DNA of 64,000 bases from Candidatus Accumulibacter proximus. GTDB taxonomy: Bacteria; Pseudomonadota; Gammaproteobacteria; Burkholderiales; Rhodocyclaceae. The translations under genes and the position numbers were made by a program. The notes under the pieces were generated by a model. The model was not told where the DNA came from and did no database searches. It saw only the letters and a program-made list of their open reading frames with translations. The first letter of the stretch is position 1, and the number at the start of each line of letters is the position of its first letter. The DNA lies in NCBI GenBank assembly GCA_016709675.1, contig JADJMH010000012.1:163964-227963 (forward strand). The letters are read 5' to 3'. Shown piece after piece: positions 62,305-64,000 of the stretch.

Positions 62305-64000
62305 TTACGAGCGTGCCAGGACGCTGCTGCTCAAAGGACGCACCGTCGCCGCCGACACCGGTATCGTCACTTTCAGCGCCGAGTTCGGTGAAGCCTTGCG
62401 CGTCTGTCCGCCATTGCCGAGATAGTCCTTCAGCCACGGCTTGTTCCTGCTGTCGGCAACGATCGCCTGCTCCACCGCCAGCGGCACCGAGAAGCTTCCG
62501 CCGAGGTCGATCACCGGCACCACCGCCGCCTGCCTGCCGCCTGGCTGCGCGATTGGCCATCCCGCCAGCAGAACTGGTCCCGCGTGCGGTGGGTCATCAG
62601 GCGTCAGTGCCGCCGCCGGCTGGGCAGTCCCGCTTGTCACCCTGCCACCTACGGTAATCCGCCCGTCGGTCTCGTCGTTCCCGAGCACCGGTAAAACGCC
62701 AAGCGTCAGGCGCCCGTCATTGAGGCTCGCGTACTGCAGGTCGCTCGGGCTGACACCGGGCATCGCGTCGGCCCTGACGCGCAGGTCGATATCCAGCAGG
62801 GTGCCCGTGCCGTCGGCGAGCGCTGCGAGCCGGCTCATGTCGACCGTGAGCTGGCCGGGTTGCTGGCCGCTGACTAACCAGCCGAAATCGCCGGTGACCG
62901 AGCCGCGGCGGACGGCAAGCAGCTCGAAGCGGCTGGCGTCGTAAGCAACCCGGACCTGCAGTGATTCGAGACCAGCGGCGGTGTCGATCCGCACCGGCAC
63001 GGTGACGACTTCGCCCGGATCGGCCATCGCGTCTACCGGGATGTCTACGAGCGGATCCGGGCCGGCGAAGTGGATCGGTCCGATACCGGCGGGAATCGGC
63101 GGGATCTCGGGCCGGTCGATCGCGCTGGCGCCGGTGAGGTAGCTCACCTCCTGCAGGACGCGGCTGGCGTCGAGCGAGGTCAGCGTGCCGCTGCCGTTGA
63201 TGTCGGCGATGAGCAGCGGGTCGACGTTCGGCCAGGCGGCGAAACCGGTGTCCAGCTTGACCAGGACGCGCTGGATCTGTTGTCCGTCGAGCGTCGTATA
63301 GGCGGCGTTGCCACTGGTGTCGCCGAGATAGCCGACGAGATGCAGTGCGTCGTCGTCGATCACAGTGCCGGCAACCGGCGCGCCGCCGTCGATGCTTTCG
63401 ACGCTGAGGTCGAGCACGTGCTTGGCGCCGTACGGTGCGCTGTCGGGAACATGGGCCACCAGGTCGACCAGGCGAACGGTTCCGGCAGCCAGGGTGGTCT
63501 GTCCGGGCAGGATGACACTGATGCGTGCGCGCTGGCCGCCAGCGTCGCGCGGGGCGCTCGCGAAACGGACGTCGCTGCCAGCCGGCAGGCCGGCAGCGGG
63601 CGTCGCGCCGGAGATGTCGAGCAGACGCGGATCGTAGTCGATGGTGAGGACGAGGCTGCGCAAGCCGCCGGAACTGGTGAAGCTGATTGGCAGCCTCTGG
63701 CCGGTGGCGGGGACATCGACCGGCTGGCCGGGGCCACGCATGAAGTCGGGCGCGCTGAGGATGCCGGCGCCGGTGGGCCTGGAAGTCGAAACAAGGTCAG
63801 CCAGTCGTCGCCGGCGATGCCGTCGCCGTTGCCGTCGAGGGCGCTGACCGAGTCGTGGAAGCCCGCCGGGCCGCTGGCGAGGCGGACGCTGTAGCTGTCG
63901 AACGGCAGGATGCCGCCGCTGCGGATGAAGCTGAAGCCGCGCCCGTCCGCGTCGAGCAGCAGCGAGCCACTGACGATACCGGCGAGGTCGCCAACCAGTT
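62305..64000 (-). CDS. Cohesin-dockerin-cohesin protein, 5' part outside window, frameshifted
   Basis: C-terminal part of a large secreted or surface protein. From 64000 the first frame reads LVGDLAGIVSGSLLLDADGR and SALDGNGDGIAGDDWL; near 63818 one base is missing and the reading continues in another frame with TGAGILSAPDFMRGPGQPVD. Then come a cohesin-like domain (LPISFTSSGGLRSLVLTIDY onward), two dockerin-type Ca2+ loops (GDTSGNAAYTTLDGQQIQRV and ADINGSGTLTSLDASRVLQE), a second cohesin-like domain (VDIPVDAMADPGEVVTVPV onward), and a ~90-residue tail without PEP-CTERM. Start not in window. Confidence 0.72.
   Translation of the reverse strand, partial: TGWRPRRYRQWLAAARRGRARLQLHPQRRHPAVRQLQRPPRQRPGGLPRLGQRPRRQRRRHRRRRLADLVSTSRPTGAGILSAPDFMRGPGQPVDVPATGQRLPISFTSSGGLRSLVLTIDYDPRLLDISGATPAAGLPAGSDVRFASAPRDAGGQRARISVILPGQTTLAAGTVRLVDLVAHVPDSAPYGAKHVLDLSVESIDGGAPVAGTVIDDDALHLVGYLGDTSGNAAYTTLDGQQIQRVLVKLDTGFAAWPNVDPLLIADINGSGTLTSLDASRVLQEVSYLTGASAIDRPEIPPIPAGIGPIHFAGPDPLVDIPVDAMADPGEVVTVPVRIDTAAGLESLQVRVAYDASRFELLAVRRGSVTGDFGWLVSGQQPGQLTVDMSRLAALADGTGTLLDIDLRVRADAMPGVSPSDLQYASLNDGRLTLGVLPVLGNDETDGRITVGGRVTSGTAQPAAALTPDDPPHAGPVLLAGWPIAQPGGRQAAVVPVIDLGGSFSVPLAVEQAIVADSRNKPWLKDYLGNGGQTRKASPNSALKVTIPVSAATVRPLSSSVLARS

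Overview
The window is GC-rich, densely coded bacterial chromosome. Its gene content (ubiD/ubiA quinone synthesis, a Hyb-type membrane hydrogenase, several GGDEF/EAL proteins, PEP-CTERM-like and cohesin/dockerin proteins, PhoX, CYTH-CHAD) fits a betaproteobacterium of the Rhodocyclales, possibly Accumulibacter-like. That placement is inferred from gene content and protein style; no rRNA is present to confirm it.

Layout. 1-4.1 kb: penicillin-binding protein 1A (frameshifted, running off the left edge), RecD2 helicase and a small FmdB zinc ribbon. 4.2-10.1 kb: a minus-strand run of patatin lipase, radical SAM protein and a 7TM GGDEF/EAL protein. 10.3-15.8 kb: LysR regulator divergent from ferredoxin-NADP reductase, then EttA, RtcB and an orphan small protein. 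15.8-20.5 kb: a potassium-homeostasis neighbourhood (PtsN, KdpD-like kinase, KdpE-like regulator, TrkH relic, K+ channel with RCK domain) in which three neighbouring genes are broken. 20.5-22.4 kb: a VOC protein and a HupT/HoxJ-like kinase. 22.8-29.5 kb: a hybOABC-type [NiFe]-hydrogenase operon with its protease and two chaperones behind a sigma-54-like promoter. 29.6-35.5 kb: Kef-type antiporter, Crp/Fnr regulator, CYTH-CHAD protein and PBP4. 35.6-41.8 kb: a 1403-residue multi-sensor GGDEF/EAL protein, a YihY protein and a small membrane protein. 41.8-45.9 kb: ubiD, a class II-like cytochrome c, ubiA and alanine dehydrogenase. 46.2-49.1 kb: ECF sigma factor/anti-sigma pair and PhoX phosphatase. 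49.2-52.0 kb: zinc-uptake ABC operon. 52.1-55.1 kb: LtaS-like sulfatase-fold enzyme and a beta-propeller lipid-anchored or membrane-anchored protein. 55.3-59.7 kb: a membrane sensor fused to a DEDDh exonuclease, a serine-recombinase relic and Uup. 59.9-61.2 kb: tRNA-Arg(CCU) and a decayed IS630-family element sitting in the stop codon of a DUF3467 gene. 61.5-64 kb: two cohesin-type surface/secreted proteins, the last running off the right edge.

Themes. Cyclic-di-GMP turnover (two dual-domain proteins), hydrogen oxidation or evolution at the membrane, K+ and Zn2+ transport, and phosphate/polyphosphate-related enzymes (PhoX, CYTH-CHAD). A notable technical feature is a set of single-base indels that split otherwise well-conserved genes (PBP1A, ptsN, kdpD-like, a PEP-CTERM-like gene, a cohesin gene). 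They may be real decay, particularly in the K+ cluster where trkH is also eroded, or assembly errors; raw reads would decide.
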